From: Anaerolinea thermophila
Lineage (GTDB): Bacteria; Chloroflexota; Anaerolineae; Anaerolineales; Anaerolineaceae
Direction: 5' to 3'
DNA: 64,000 bases
Assembly (NCBI RefSeq): GCF_020723905.1
Contig: NZ_DYHZ01000005.1
Span: forward strand, 186,001 to 250,000
The notes beneath the pieces are model-generated. The model had not been told where the DNA came from. It ran no database searches and worked only from the letters and a program-made list of their open reading frames with translations. The translations under genes were made by a program, and so were the position numbers. This document shows positions 28,451 through 36,603 of this stretch, piece by piece (within the stretch, counting starts at the first letter, position 1; each line of letters starts with the position of its first letter).

Positions 28451-29852
28451 ATGATGTCCTCTCAGAACAGGAGATTCTGGTTATTTCATCAAGGATTGGC
28501 GAAGGTTTGAAAGAAGGGTCGAGTCCCCTTGCTAAAGGACATCCTCCACCGCAAACATCCAGAATTTGGCATTGTTTGCATTCTTCTGAAATTATTTGAC
28601 GATTTCGAATGGAAACGGCAAGAGGATGGTTCCAGATGGATTCCCATGACTGGGATAATAAGTTCCCCAGTGGAGAATAATAAGATTGACATGGGATGAC
28701 ATCGCCATTGGGCTCTATCGCCATTGCATACAGTGCAGCAGTACAGCCTTTAATTCCCAGTCCCATCTCTAAGGGGTTGAAATCACAATAATGGGTAGGA
28801 GTGTACCAGATCAACTTTTGCCCCGTTTGTTGAATCGCCTGGTTGACATGTTCCAGAAGTTCAGGCAGTCTGGATTCGGGTAGTCCTGTCCGGGCAGATT
28901 TTCCATGTCCCGAGTATATGAGAGCGTTCATTCCGATAGTTGGAACTCCTAACTCATGCAGGAACTGGATTGTATCCAGAATGAAAGGGGAATTTTGCTG
29001 TAATAAAGTTGTATTGGTCATTACGTATAAAGAAGACTTCAAAGCATTACGAATACCTTCTACTGTCAGCCGCCACGCCCCTCGATGAGCAACCATTTCA
29101 TCATGGATGAATTCAATGTGAGACTCAAGAGTAATTTGAACATGATCTAATCCAGCATCAACCAACTGTTTGAGATAATCGGGGTTAGCAAGGCGCATGC
29201 CGTTTGTGTTTAACCCGGTGATCATACCGGTCTTCTCGGCAAATTCTATTAATTCTGGCAAATCGTTCCTGAGGGTGGGTTCTCCACCGGTAAACACCAG
29301 ATGAGGAATACCAATATCCCATAATTTTTGAATGATAGATTTCCATTTTTCTGTTGATAGTTCCTGAAAATCCCGAGGACGCGCATTATAGCAATGTGCG
29401 CACTGGTTATTGCACCGGTAGGTTATTGCCAGATCCATACGATAGGGAGCAAGGGGTACAGAACGAAAAGGTAAAATTGGCTCTAGTTCCAACTCACATA
29501 TTGGACAATGGCTTAAAGGACTGGTCAGAACCTGGATTTGTGAAGCGATTTCTTTGTAATCTTTCTCTACAGTCACTTTGTCCATTGAGTACCAGTCTGC
29601 AAGTATCTCAATAGCCTTTTCTGAAGAATTGCCTTCCAGTGTCAGATAACACATCAGTGTGGCGCTTGAATTGAGATGAAAGATTCGGTTGGCGTTTACC
29701 ACTAAAATACCACTCCTGTCCGGATTTATCCGCAGGTGTATGCGGATCCTGGAATTCCCATCGTTTTTTTGATAATGATAAAGTCCAGGATCTGGCAGGG
29801 GTGAGGTAACCTTACCAGCAAATATTCGTTTCAATAAACCGGGAATAGCCAT
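28437..29852 (-). CDS. radical SAM/SPASM peptide-modifying-type enzyme with PqqD-like (RRE) N-domain
   Basis: 471 residues from the ATG at 29852, three bases after the stop of the Cys-Ala tail gene; a TTG at 29855 would add one residue. Residues about 30-110 are a PqqD-like domain, the peptide-recognition element of RiPP enzymes. C147, C151 and C154 (YRCNNQCAHCYN) bind the SAM cluster and FTGGEP (187-192) binds SAM. The C-terminal SPASM region has GCTAALYAMAIEPNGDVIPC and ECKQCQILDVCGGGCP for auxiliary clusters. Related enzymes (AlbA, PqqE, heme D1 biosynthesis) act on peptides or cofactors. The likely substrate is the tail of the gene it directly follows, by inference. Confidence 0.9.
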   Translation of the reverse strand: MAIPGLLKRIFAGKVTSPLPDPGLYHYQKNDGNSRIRIHLRINPDRSGILVVNANRIFHLNSSATLMCYLTLEGNSSEKAIEILADWYSMDKVTVEKDYKEIASQIQVLTSPLSHCPICELELEPILPFRSVPLAPYRMDLAITYRCNNQCAHCYNARPRDFQELSTEKWKSIIQKLWDIGIPHLVFTGGEPTLRNDLPELIEFAEKTGMITGLNTNGMRLANPDYLKQLVDAGLDHVQITLESHIEFIHDEMVAHRGAWRLTVEGIRNALKSSLYVMTNTTLLQQNSPFILDTIQFLHELGVPTIGMNALIYSGHGKSARTGLPESRLPELLEHVNQAIQQTGQKLIWYTPTHYCDFNPLEMGLGIKGCTAALYAMAIEPNGDVIPCQSYYSPLGNLLSQSWESIWNHPLAVSIRNRQIISEECKQCQILDVCGGGCPLARGLDPSFKPSPILDEITRISCSERTSYELS

Positions 29853-29855
29853 CAA

Positions 29856-31550
29856 TTACCTTCCTCCACCAGCACAGGCGCAGGCGCAGCCTGCACATGC
29901 ACAGGCACAGGCGCAGGCACAAGAACTTCCCCCGCCGCCACTTCTACCTCCCGATGATGATGAAGTTGTGGATTTGGGAACAGGATTGGTTTTTTCTGTA
30001 ATCCCGGAGGTGAATGATGTCACATCCCCAATTACTGAGGAAGCAAAGGATTGTACCCCGCCCACAATTGAAGCCGCAAAATCTGCTCCAGGAAGTGAAG
30101 GGAGAGAGGATCTTCCAGGTGCCTGCCCAACCTGAGAGGGTTTAGGTGAAACTGTTGAAGCCTTTCCAAACCCCGGATCGTATCTTCCCCACCATGAAGG
30201 AACGATAACTGGCCGGTTTGTAAAGACCTCGCGAGAACGGTCTTCAAATCTTCGATCGAGCATGGTCCAATCCATGGCTTTTTCGAATAAATCGCTTTGG
30301 ACTTCAGGAGTGTCTGCGGCTTCCACCTGTTCCCAGGCTCGTCGAATGATGTCCTGGTAGTATTCGATGGTTTCTTTTCTGCTGAAACCTCTCATCTTCT
30401 CGCTGACTTCTTTGACGAGATTAACCATCAAATCTTGAAGCATTTTTCTTTTGGTGCTTAATTTTTCTTGTTTCATTGCTTCAAGGAAATCTTTCTCATA
30501 ACTGCGCAGTTCTACGTTTTCAGGAACTGGTAGGACCTTAATTTTTAAGGGATTTCTGGAAATGACCTCAGCGGCTCCTTTGCGAACAACCGAGAAGAGG
30601 ATCATGGTAAGGACCTTTTCCAGAGGCTGTTCCATCACAATTGCTGCTTCAACAGCCGTGAGGCCGCGCTTAATTCCGTTCCCTTCAATAGAGATCTTGG
30701 GAGGAAGGTATTGCAATTTTCGTTTCTTTTCTGCTTGAGAAACTCCCCAAATGACGAGTACAAAGAACCCGATGAAAGTAATTAAAATGATAGAAAAGCA
30801 GATTGCTCCTCCAGCCTCCTCGCTAATGACAGGCTCAGATACCAGCGCGGTACTATCAACCAGCCTGGCTGGAAATGCTGCCCCAAAAATATATTGGGTA
30901 TAACTGTTGGCTTGAGAGGATTTCCAGCGGTAGAAGACGTTTCCATTTTGATCAAATCCGCTTTCAGGTTGAGGATTGTCGGGCCATCCCTTTGGAGTAA
31001 ACCATCTTGGTTCTTCAGGCTTCAATCCTGGGGGCAGATGCAGAGTAACGCTGAAATTGGTGCTGCCAATAACGTACTCTTTACCAAAGGAGTTCGGCGA
31101 AAATTGAAAACTGGCATAGGCTTCGCCCACATCTTTTACCCGATTGGTTTTATACAACATGTTATAGATTTCGGGAATCCATACCTGTACTGTGCCACTT
31201 TCCCCGGGTTGGATGATTTGTTCAGGACTTAATTCCAGTGCGATTCCTGGAGACACATAGGGAGATTCCACAATTCGAAAAATAGGAGCACCATTGATCT
31301 GCGCTGTAATGTTAGACAATGCGTAATCATTTGTGGGAAGGCCGATATCTATTGCATCAATAGGCGCTCCAAAAGGCGAATTCTTAAATACAATCACATA
31401 TTGTATTGAAACAACCCCGTTTGGAGAGACATATAAATCAACAATGTTTTCTGTTACCTCAAACTGCAAAGATTGTGCATTTCCTTGAGTATTAAGAAAA
31501 AGTAAAAATAGAAGGAATAAAAGACTCGCACGATAGAAAAGTCTTTTCAT
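29856..31550 (-). CDS. DUF2207-like exported membrane protein with C-terminal Cys-Ala repeat tail
   Basis: 564 residues from the ATG at 31550, which has AAAGGA upstream and gives a clean signal peptide (MKRLFYRASLLFLLFLLFL). Residues about 30-225 are an extracytoplasmic beta-rich domain, then one transmembrane segment (AICFSIILITFIGFFVLVIWG) and a cytoplasmic region of about 300 residues. The general plan is that of DUF2207 proteins. The end is remarkable: a Ser/Gly-rich stretch, then five Cys-Ala pairs, a Gly, three more Cys-Ala pairs and GGGR. DUF2207 relatives usually end in Gly/Ser without cysteine. Cys and Ala codons are mixed, so it is not a simple DNA repeat. A radical SAM gene follows at once. 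Confidence 0.85.
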   Translation of the reverse strand: MKRLFYRASLLFLLFLLFLNTQGNAQSLQFEVTENIVDLYVSPNGVVSIQYVIVFKNSPFGAPIDAIDIGLPTNDYALSNITAQINGAPIFRIVESPYVSPGIALELSPEQIIQPGESGTVQVWIPEIYNMLYKTNRVKDVGEAYASFQFSPNSFGKEYVIGSTNFSVTLHLPPGLKPEEPRWFTPKGWPDNPQPESGFDQNGNVFYRWKSSQANSYTQYIFGAAFPARLVDSTALVSEPVISEEAGGAICFSIILITFIGFFVLVIWGVSQAEKKRKLQYLPPKISIEGNGIKRGLTAVEAAIVMEQPLEKVLTMILFSVVRKGAAEVISRNPLKIKVLPVPENVELRSYEKDFLEAMKQEKLSTKRKMLQDLMVNLVKEVSEKMRGFSRKETIEYYQDIIRRAWEQVEAADTPEVQSDLFEKAMDWTMLDRRFEDRSREVFTNRPVIVPSWWGRYDPGFGKASTVSPKPSQVGQAPGRSSLPSLPGADFAASIVGGVQSFASSVIGDVTSFTSGITEKTNPVPKSTTSSSSGGRSGGGGSSCACACACACAGCACACAGGGR

Positions 31551-31575
31551 ATTTTCATCCTTTGGCATTCTCTTT

Positions 31576-31929
31576 TTACCATTTTGGGTCTTCGGTCAAT
31601 TGATATACGGTTGAACAGTAAGGACAGGTGACAACTGGCGCCCCATTAATCACCTTGATATTCTCTGCGGAAAGGGTTCCGCCACACGATCGACACTTTA
31701 TTGTGTCAAGATTGACATTTGCTGGCAAGTCTAACTTTAAGGTGATATTTGAATCTGCTGTGGTCTTGGGCTTTTTAGATGTAAAGTAAAAAAGAACCAG
31801 TCCTATACTAACTGTAATGATTCCAATGACGATCCATCCTGGCTGTCCTTGAGCGCCAAAAGCCCCCCATATGAACAACACGCCAAAGAAAATCAATATG
31901 CTTGCGACAATATAGCCTATTGTTCTCAT
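31576..31929 (-). CDS. small membrane protein with C-terminal zinc ribbon
   Basis: 117 residues. Two transmembrane helices (about 3-25 and 32-50) are followed by a charged linker and a C4 zinc ribbon, CRSCGG then CPYC (about 79-105). The cytoplasmic ribbon could bind metal or a partner. I do not recognise a named family. The ATG at 31929 has AGGAG 9 bases upstream; the ATG at 31935 is only 3 bases from it. It is the first gene behind the promoter at 31951-31980 and lies 25 bases ahead of the Cys-Ala tail gene, so it belongs to that unit. Confidence 0.75.
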   Translation of the reverse strand: MRTIGYIVASILIFFGVLFIWGAFGAQGQPGWIVIGIITVSIGLVLFYFTSKKPKTTADSNITLKLDLPANVNLDTIKCRSCGGTLSAENIKVINGAPVVTCPYCSTVYQLTEDPKW

Positions 31930-31950
31930 TTGCATTTTCTCCTAAGACAG

Positions 31951-31980
31951 TTTATAGCATTGATTATGATACCGGTTCAA
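31951..31980 (-). promoter_or_regulatory. promoter of the Cys-Ala tail / radical SAM unit
   Basis: Read on the minus strand: TTGAAC (31980-31975), an 18-base spacer and TATAAA (31956-31951). It lies about 20 bases upstream of the zinc-ribbon gene, just behind the terminator of the preceding gene. Confidence 0.55.
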
Positions 31981-31999
31981 GTTTAAAATGTCATAATTT

Positions 32000-32033
32000 T
32001 GTCAAAAATAAACCCCGGATTTATCCGGGGTTT
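32000..32033 (-). terminator. intrinsic terminator after the NBR1-like gene
   Basis: An 11-bp perfect stem, AAACCCCGGAT (32010-32020) and ATCCGGGGTTT (32023-32033), with a T-rich stretch following on the minus strand (TTTATTTTTGAC). It separates the NBR1-like gene from the next unit. Confidence 0.8.
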
Positions 32034-32056
32034 GAAAGTAAGGGAAAAAAAGGACG

Positions 32057-32722
32057 TTATTTTTCTACAAAAATTTCAATGTAGAAAGTGCATTTTACCG
32101 TTGACCCGGCCGATAGTGTCCAATATGTGATCTGATAGCCGGCTTTTTCCGGCGCTTTCATGGTAATGGTTATGTCAATTGTACCGTCAGGGGGAACGGA
32201 CTTGGGCAAATCGATAATATCGTTGCTTGTATGCATTGGTACGCCACCCTTAAATCGTACATCAATGCTGTCTGAACGCCATGGTTCCGTGCTGGTGTTC
32301 TGTAAAGTCCACGAAACTCTAAATGTTTCGCCTGCCTTAATGGTTTTCCCATCTTCTGGACTCTGTGCAAGCAATTTACATTTACCTTCCAATGGTAAAC
32401 GTGCGTTGGTGGGATAGACTGTCTTTAGCATGGGTGTGGGTGATGGTAAGACAAAAGGAGTATTTGTCGGTGAAGGGGTAAAGGTGGGGCGCCTGGTAAT
32501 CTCACTGAGAGCCGTGGGCTGTGCGGTTGGTGTCCATGTTGGTGGTAGTGCTTTGGGGGTAGAGGTGAAAGTTGGGACAAAAATTGTAGGTACAGGAGGG
32601 GGTGGGGGAAACGGATTCATGAAAAGGTATGGATTTTGGAATAACAAAAGGACCACAATAGCCACCAACACAATACCAATGAGCAGGATAATTGATAGAA
32701 AGTCCCAGATGGATTGTTTCAT
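32057..32722 (-). CDS. membrane-anchored protein with Pro/Thr linker and NBR1-type Ig-like domain
   Basis: 221 residues from the ATG at 32722, preceded by AAAGGA; the TTG at 32737 is rejected. A short cytoplasmic start is followed by one transmembrane segment (about 11-31), then a Pro/Thr/Ser-rich linker (PTFTPSPTNTPF and similar) to about 110. The C-terminal 110 residues are an Ig-like domain of the NBR1 central type, with GETFRVSWTLQNTSTEPW, the S-P-P-DGTIDITITMKAPEKAG segment and YWTLSAGS. This fold is known from autophagy receptors and is frequent in Chloroflexi exported proteins. It is outside the cell and its role is unknown, probably adhesion or carbohydrate contact. Confidence 0.8.
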   Translation of the reverse strand: MKQSIWDFLSIILLIGIVLVAIVVLLLFQNPYLFMNPFPPPPPVPTIFVPTFTSTPKALPPTWTPTAQPTALSEITRRPTFTPSPTNTPFVLPSPTPMLKTVYPTNARLPLEGKCKLLAQSPEDGKTIKAGETFRVSWTLQNTSTEPWRSDSIDVRFKGGVPMHTSNDIIDLPKSVPPDGTIDITITMKAPEKAGYQITYWTLSAGSTVKCTFYIEIFVEK

Positions 32723-32758
32723 GTCCTTTGTCCTCAATTGTTATGATGTATAAAGTCC

Positions 32759-32786
32759 ATTTTACACTTAATAAAAAGTGATGCAA
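32759..32786 (-). promoter_or_regulatory. promoter ahead of the NBR1-like gene
   Basis: Minus strand: TTGCAT (32786-32781), a 16-base spacer and TAAAAT (32764-32759), about 37 bases before the ATG at 32722. Confidence 0.45.
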
Positions 32787-32800
32787 AAAATATGCTAGGT

Positions 32801-33814
32801 TCAGGATTTTTCTTCAATGGCTTGCCAGTAGCCACGATCTAATTCATCATCACTTAAGTGGGCGTATCGTTGAGTAACAGCAATATTACGATGGCGGGCG
32901 AGTTCCTGTGCCAATTTTAAATTTCCAGACGAAGTAAGCACGCGGGTGACAAAATAGTGGCGAAAAGAGTGAGGTGTTATTTCGAGTGCAATGTTTTCAT
33001 CAAGGAATTCCTTAACCCGCTCCTTGACAATATTCCTTCCGGTTGTAGTAGTAATGGGTTTTACTTTTTTGCCGCTTCCTTTATCGTGACGTGCAAAGAT
33101 GGGAAGAGAGGACAAAGGTTTGCCACTATTCGAGTCTAAAAAGGCTCTCTTTGATAAATATTCCTTAATGGCTTCAATGGCGCGAGTAGAAAAACGTACT
33201 ACAGCCTCCCGGTTACCTTTTCCAATAATTACTGCTTTGCCTTCATTCCAATCAATATCTCCGCGTCGTAAATTGCATGCTTCATGGACACGCAATCCTG
33301 TATCCGCTAGAGTCAATAAAAAAGCCCGATCTCGTAAAAAACGGAGTCTCTCAATTTCTTCAAGAGGTGTATCAGAGGGGAGCGCGTTAATTTTTTCTAT
33401 CAACACTTCAATGTAATCTTTTGGAAATTGTGGTAGCCTTTGTCCTGGTTTACGGCTTCTTTGTCTGATTAAAAGTTTGACTCTCGGCAAATTGATATCA
33501 GCCAGTTTCTCGGCAGCGAGGAATTCGTAAAAATTTTTCAAAGCCGCAAGATACAAGGCCTCTGTCGCCGGGCTATGATATTTCAGGTACGTCGCAAACC
33601 ATGCTACCGGTGTTTCGTCGAATTCTTTGATTGGCAAGGTGGTTGGATTAAGTCCATGTTCAATGATACATAGAATAAATGCGTTAAGGGCATTTTTGTA
33701 GGTCCGAAAGGTATGAGCACTACGAGATAATGATACGTTTTCCAGATACCGGGAAATGCTGTTCGATAAAGTGCTATCTTTTTTAGTGGATGATGTGAGA
33801 TTTCCACTCTCCAT
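32801..33814 (-). CDS. tyrosine recombinase (XerC/XerD-type)
   Basis: 337 residues. The N-terminal SAM-like core-binding domain covers about 15-110 and the catalytic domain 130-337. All catalytic residues are visible: Arg175 in DTGLRVHEAC, Lys199 in GKGNR, His282 and Arg285 in PHSFRHY, His308 in LARHRN and nucleophile Tyr317 in QRYAHL. Length and motifs fit XerC/D and related chromosomal or integron-like recombinases. I see no excisionase, att repeats or element genes around it, so a host Xer protein or a lone integrase are both possible. It lies 28 bases after the sensor kinase stop. Confidence 0.87.
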   Translation of the reverse strand: MESGNLTSSTKKDSTLSNSISRYLENVSLSRSAHTFRTYKNALNAFILCIIEHGLNPTTLPIKEFDETPVAWFATYLKYHSPATEALYLAALKNFYEFLAAEKLADINLPRVKLLIRQRSRKPGQRLPQFPKDYIEVLIEKINALPSDTPLEEIERLRFLRDRAFLLTLADTGLRVHEACNLRRGDIDWNEGKAVIIGKGNREAVVRFSTRAIEAIKEYLSKRAFLDSNSGKPLSSLPIFARHDKGSGKKVKPITTTTGRNIVKERVKEFLDENIALEITPHSFRHYFVTRVLTSSGNLKLAQELARHRNIAVTQRYAHLSDDELDRGYWQAIEEKS

Positions 33815-33842
33815 GATTTTGATTATACGACACTATTTATTA

Positions 33843-36029
33843 TCAATTTTCTTGCGGAGACGTTTGAACCGCTGGAAGCAATACGTGGAATTTACTTCCT
33901 GGCAAAGAAGTTTCATCACGTCCCGCGCTTTCTGCCCAAATACGTCCATGATGGGCTTCAACAATCCCTTTAGCAATTGTCAAGCCCAATCCTGGCCCAG
34001 CGCCCTTGAATTTTATATCTCCTGTGCTGTGAAGCAGGACATCTCCAATGCGATAAAATTTCTCAAAAATTTTCTCTGTATCTTCAGGTGCGATTCCTAT
34101 GCCTGTATCTGCCACAGTAATTTGAACAAAAGTTTGCTGGGAAACTGGATCTTGAATTGTTTTCCCAGTAATAAAAATCTCTCGGTGATCTGGGGTTGAC
34201 TTAATAGCATTTTGAAGGAGCTCAGAAAATACCTGTACCATTCTCTGGCTATCAGCCTGAATTAGAGGTAAATTACTAAGATCTGCAACATGGAGGGTTA
34301 GATTTCTTTCGTCCAATGCATTGCGCCATTTATCCACTGCAGCGCGAATAATAGTCGCCGGTTTGACTGGAGTGGGGTGAATTTCAAAGATCTGGGTCTC
34401 CAATTTGGAAATATCCAGCATTATACCGATAATTTCTTCAAGCCGCCTGGCTGCTTTTTTTATCCCCCCTACCATGTGTTCTAATGAACTTTGCGGCAAA
34501 GGTCCACTTTGTAACATTTCCCCAAGAAAATCGTTAAACCCCATGATTTGGGTAAGAGGCGTTCTCAACTCATGGGATGCAATGTTGATAAAATCAGTTT
34601 TTGCTTTATCCAGTCTGGATAACTCTTTGTTAGCCAGAGTTAATTCCAGGTTCAGTCTTTCGTTTTCTCGATTTCGTTTCAATAAATCTTCATATAAAAG
34701 GGCATTCTTCAGGGCCACTGCAGTTTGATCAGCGATGGCTTGAAGGAATAATATTTCTTCCTCGAAAAATCGATCTCCAGAGGGTTTGGCACCGATAATC
34801 AATAAACCAAGCCATTCAGATTGAAACAGGATGGGAATAATAACATCTCCCTTATAGGAACGTATGGTGTTTTTTTCTTCTTCGGGCACCTCTGCAAAAA
34901 TATCGGAAAAATCAAGAACATACTGGAGGATTGGGCTTTTATGTTCTTGCAAATGAATTAAAAATGGACTTTGTTTTGAAACGATCAGAGGAGTACTGAG
35001 TGGATTCAGATTGTTTTGAAATTCGATAGTATCCTCTTTATCGCTGGCGGTAAGCAACAAAATATGATCAATTGAAAAGGTCTGATGAAGTAATTCTGAG
35101 AGGTGATTGAAAAGGGTTTCCAGATTACTTAATGAGGCAATTGTTCTTGAATAATTGGATAATAGTGAAGTGTAATTTTTTTTACTTTGCCATAAGCGTC
35201 TGCGAATGTATTTTCGAGTTGTACCAATCAATGGGTAAATCAGGACAGAAAATAACAACCCTCCACCCAGAAGTATCACAATAATTTGGCTCAAGCCAGA
35301 GTTAAGGCTGATCAGGAGAAAGAAACCCAGCGCAAGAGTGAACAGTAAATAAACCACAAGGGTTTCAAGAACTAAGGATAAACCTCTACGGACAAGCAGG
35401 ATTAAATCGGGAAGATCGGTTCTCCATTGAATGTAAATTACGCAAGTAAAAGTCAGGGTAAGAAAAACAATGGACAGGAGAGGATAATTCAGCAAAAAAC
35501 ATGGAATGGATAAACCAAAAAGAAGATTTACAGCAAACCAAAAAAGAATGCGATTTCTGTATAAGGCTGTGGGGTTTTTCTTATATAGGGTAGCAAGATA
35601 GACGAAAGAAACTCCCAACAGAAGAAAAGGCAGAACCCAAAGTAGAATTATTATCGCCTGGGGGAGAAGTGGAGGGAGAGCAATTACACCTTTCAATGAG
35701 GCAGTGTAAAACAATAACAGAACAATACCTGTCAGGTATCCTGCAAGATACCAAAAAACATTTTCATGATAACGTGGGTAAGCATAACGGGATAACCTTA
35801 CAATAGCAAGTGCGCTCCAAAAGAATAAAAACGGAGGAATACTTGATAATATTTCACCGTTTAAGTATTCTGAAAAAATTTCTAGTAGTCCCATTAAGAG
35901 GATGGGGGAGAACAGATAGAAAACTTTCGTGATTCGCTCTTTCCTTTTCTCAATTTTTGTCCATAAAATAAATAATAGCGTAGATGCAATAATGAGCGAA
36001 CCCAATGAAATTTGTTCTATTGTTGACAT
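33843..36029 (-). CDS. membrane sensor histidine kinase with GAF domain
   Basis: 728 residues. About nine or ten hydrophobic segments fill residues 1-275 (7TM/histidine-kinase N-terminal type). A GAF domain lies at about 310-455, a short coiled coil at 455-485, then the HisKA dimerisation box with the phospho-acceptor in INIASHELRTPLTQIMGF (about 489-506). The ATPase domain has QVFSELLQNAIKSTP (N box), TVADTGIGIAPED (G1) and KGAGPGLGLTIAKGI (G2). No response regulator gene is next to it, so its partner is elsewhere. The signal is unknown. It reads in the same direction as the ECF cluster upstream, 36 bases after the solenoid-like gene. Confidence 0.9.
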   Translation of the reverse strand: MSTIEQISLGSLIIASTLLFILWTKIEKRKERITKVFYLFSPILLMGLLEIFSEYLNGEILSSIPPFLFFWSALAIVRLSRYAYPRYHENVFWYLAGYLTGIVLLLFYTASLKGVIALPPLLPQAIIILLWVLPFLLLGVSFVYLATLYKKNPTALYRNRILFWFAVNLLFGLSIPCFLLNYPLLSIVFLTLTFTCVIYIQWRTDLPDLILLVRRGLSLVLETLVVYLLFTLALGFFLLISLNSGLSQIIVILLGGGLLFSVLIYPLIGTTRKYIRRRLWQSKKNYTSLLSNYSRTIASLSNLETLFNHLSELLHQTFSIDHILLLTASDKEDTIEFQNNLNPLSTPLIVSKQSPFLIHLQEHKSPILQYVLDFSDIFAEVPEEEKNTIRSYKGDVIIPILFQSEWLGLLIIGAKPSGDRFFEEEILFLQAIADQTAVALKNALLYEDLLKRNRENERLNLELTLANKELSRLDKAKTDFINIASHELRTPLTQIMGFNDFLGEMLQSGPLPQSSLEHMVGGIKKAARRLEEIIGIMLDISKLETQIFEIHPTPVKPATIIRAAVDKWRNALDERNLTLHVADLSNLPLIQADSQRMVQVFSELLQNAIKSTPDHREIFITGKTIQDPVSQQTFVQITVADTGIGIAPEDTEKIFEKFYRIGDVLLHSTGDIKFKGAGPGLGLTIAKGIVEAHHGRIWAESAGRDETSLPGSKFHVLLPAVQTSPQEN

Positions 36030-36065
36030 AAATTCTATGGTTTGATGAACATTGGGAGAACGGTT

Positions 36066-36593
36066 TTATTTTTTTCTTCTAAAGAATATTCTTGAAAAAG
36101 AAAAGATAATACCACTGACAATCCCGGCAACTATTCCAAACAGGATGGATTCTTTCGTGCCAAAAGCCGATTGGACATTCCCATGAACATGTTGCCCAAA
36201 CAGAAAGACTGTATTTATGTTTTCTCCACGAATTTCTTTTCCCGCTAATACCACACTGCCAGATTGATCCAGAGTTGTGTTCCCATTTACGATAAGCACT
36301 TTAGCCCCACTTTGATCCAGACTGGCATTTCCGTTGATGATTGCCAGATTGGTAGCAGAACTGGAAAAACTGGCTTGTTGAGCCTGAGAAAACACAATAC
36401 CGCTGTTTTGTGTTGAAAGGGTTGATGTTTTTGAAAAAACAACTCCGCCCTGACGAATAACCACCTCATTGGCTTCAAGGGATGTTACGGCTCCCTGTTT
36501 GACAACCACACGATCTCCGATAACTCGCTTCTCAACCCCTTGAATTTCGATTGCGGGAGATTCCCTTTTTTCTTGTGCATCAATTTCCGACAT
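36066..36593 (-). CDS. beta-solenoid-like (bactofilin-like) membrane protein of unknown function
   Basis: 175 residues from the ATG at 36593 with AAGGAG upstream; the longer frame to 36635 overlaps ecfT. Residues about 15-140 are short strand-turn units such as DRVVVKQGAV, NEVVIRQGGVVF, NLAIINGNASLDQSG, KVLIVNGNTTLDQSG and SVVLAGKEIRG, consistent with a right-handed beta-helix as in bactofilins. One transmembrane helix ends the chain (about 151-170) followed by FFRRKK. It could form a membrane-bound scaffold. No catalytic motif is seen. It sits 10 bases after the ecfT stop. Confidence 0.7.
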   Translation of the reverse strand: MSEIDAQEKRESPAIEIQGVEKRVIGDRVVVKQGAVTSLEANEVVIRQGGVVFSKTSTLSTQNSGIVFSQAQQASFSSSATNLAIINGNASLDQSGAKVLIVNGNTTLDQSGSVVLAGKEIRGENINTVFLFGQHVHGNVQSAFGTKESILFGIVAGIVSGIIFSFSRIFFRRKK

Positions 36594-36603
36594 GGACCGC
36601 TCC

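Noticed and set aside
29866-29937. Cys-Ala tail as a DNA microsatellite or frameshift artefact
   Set aside because: Codons for both residues are mixed and the frame continues in register with the upstream domain to a normal stop, followed at once by a coupled gene.
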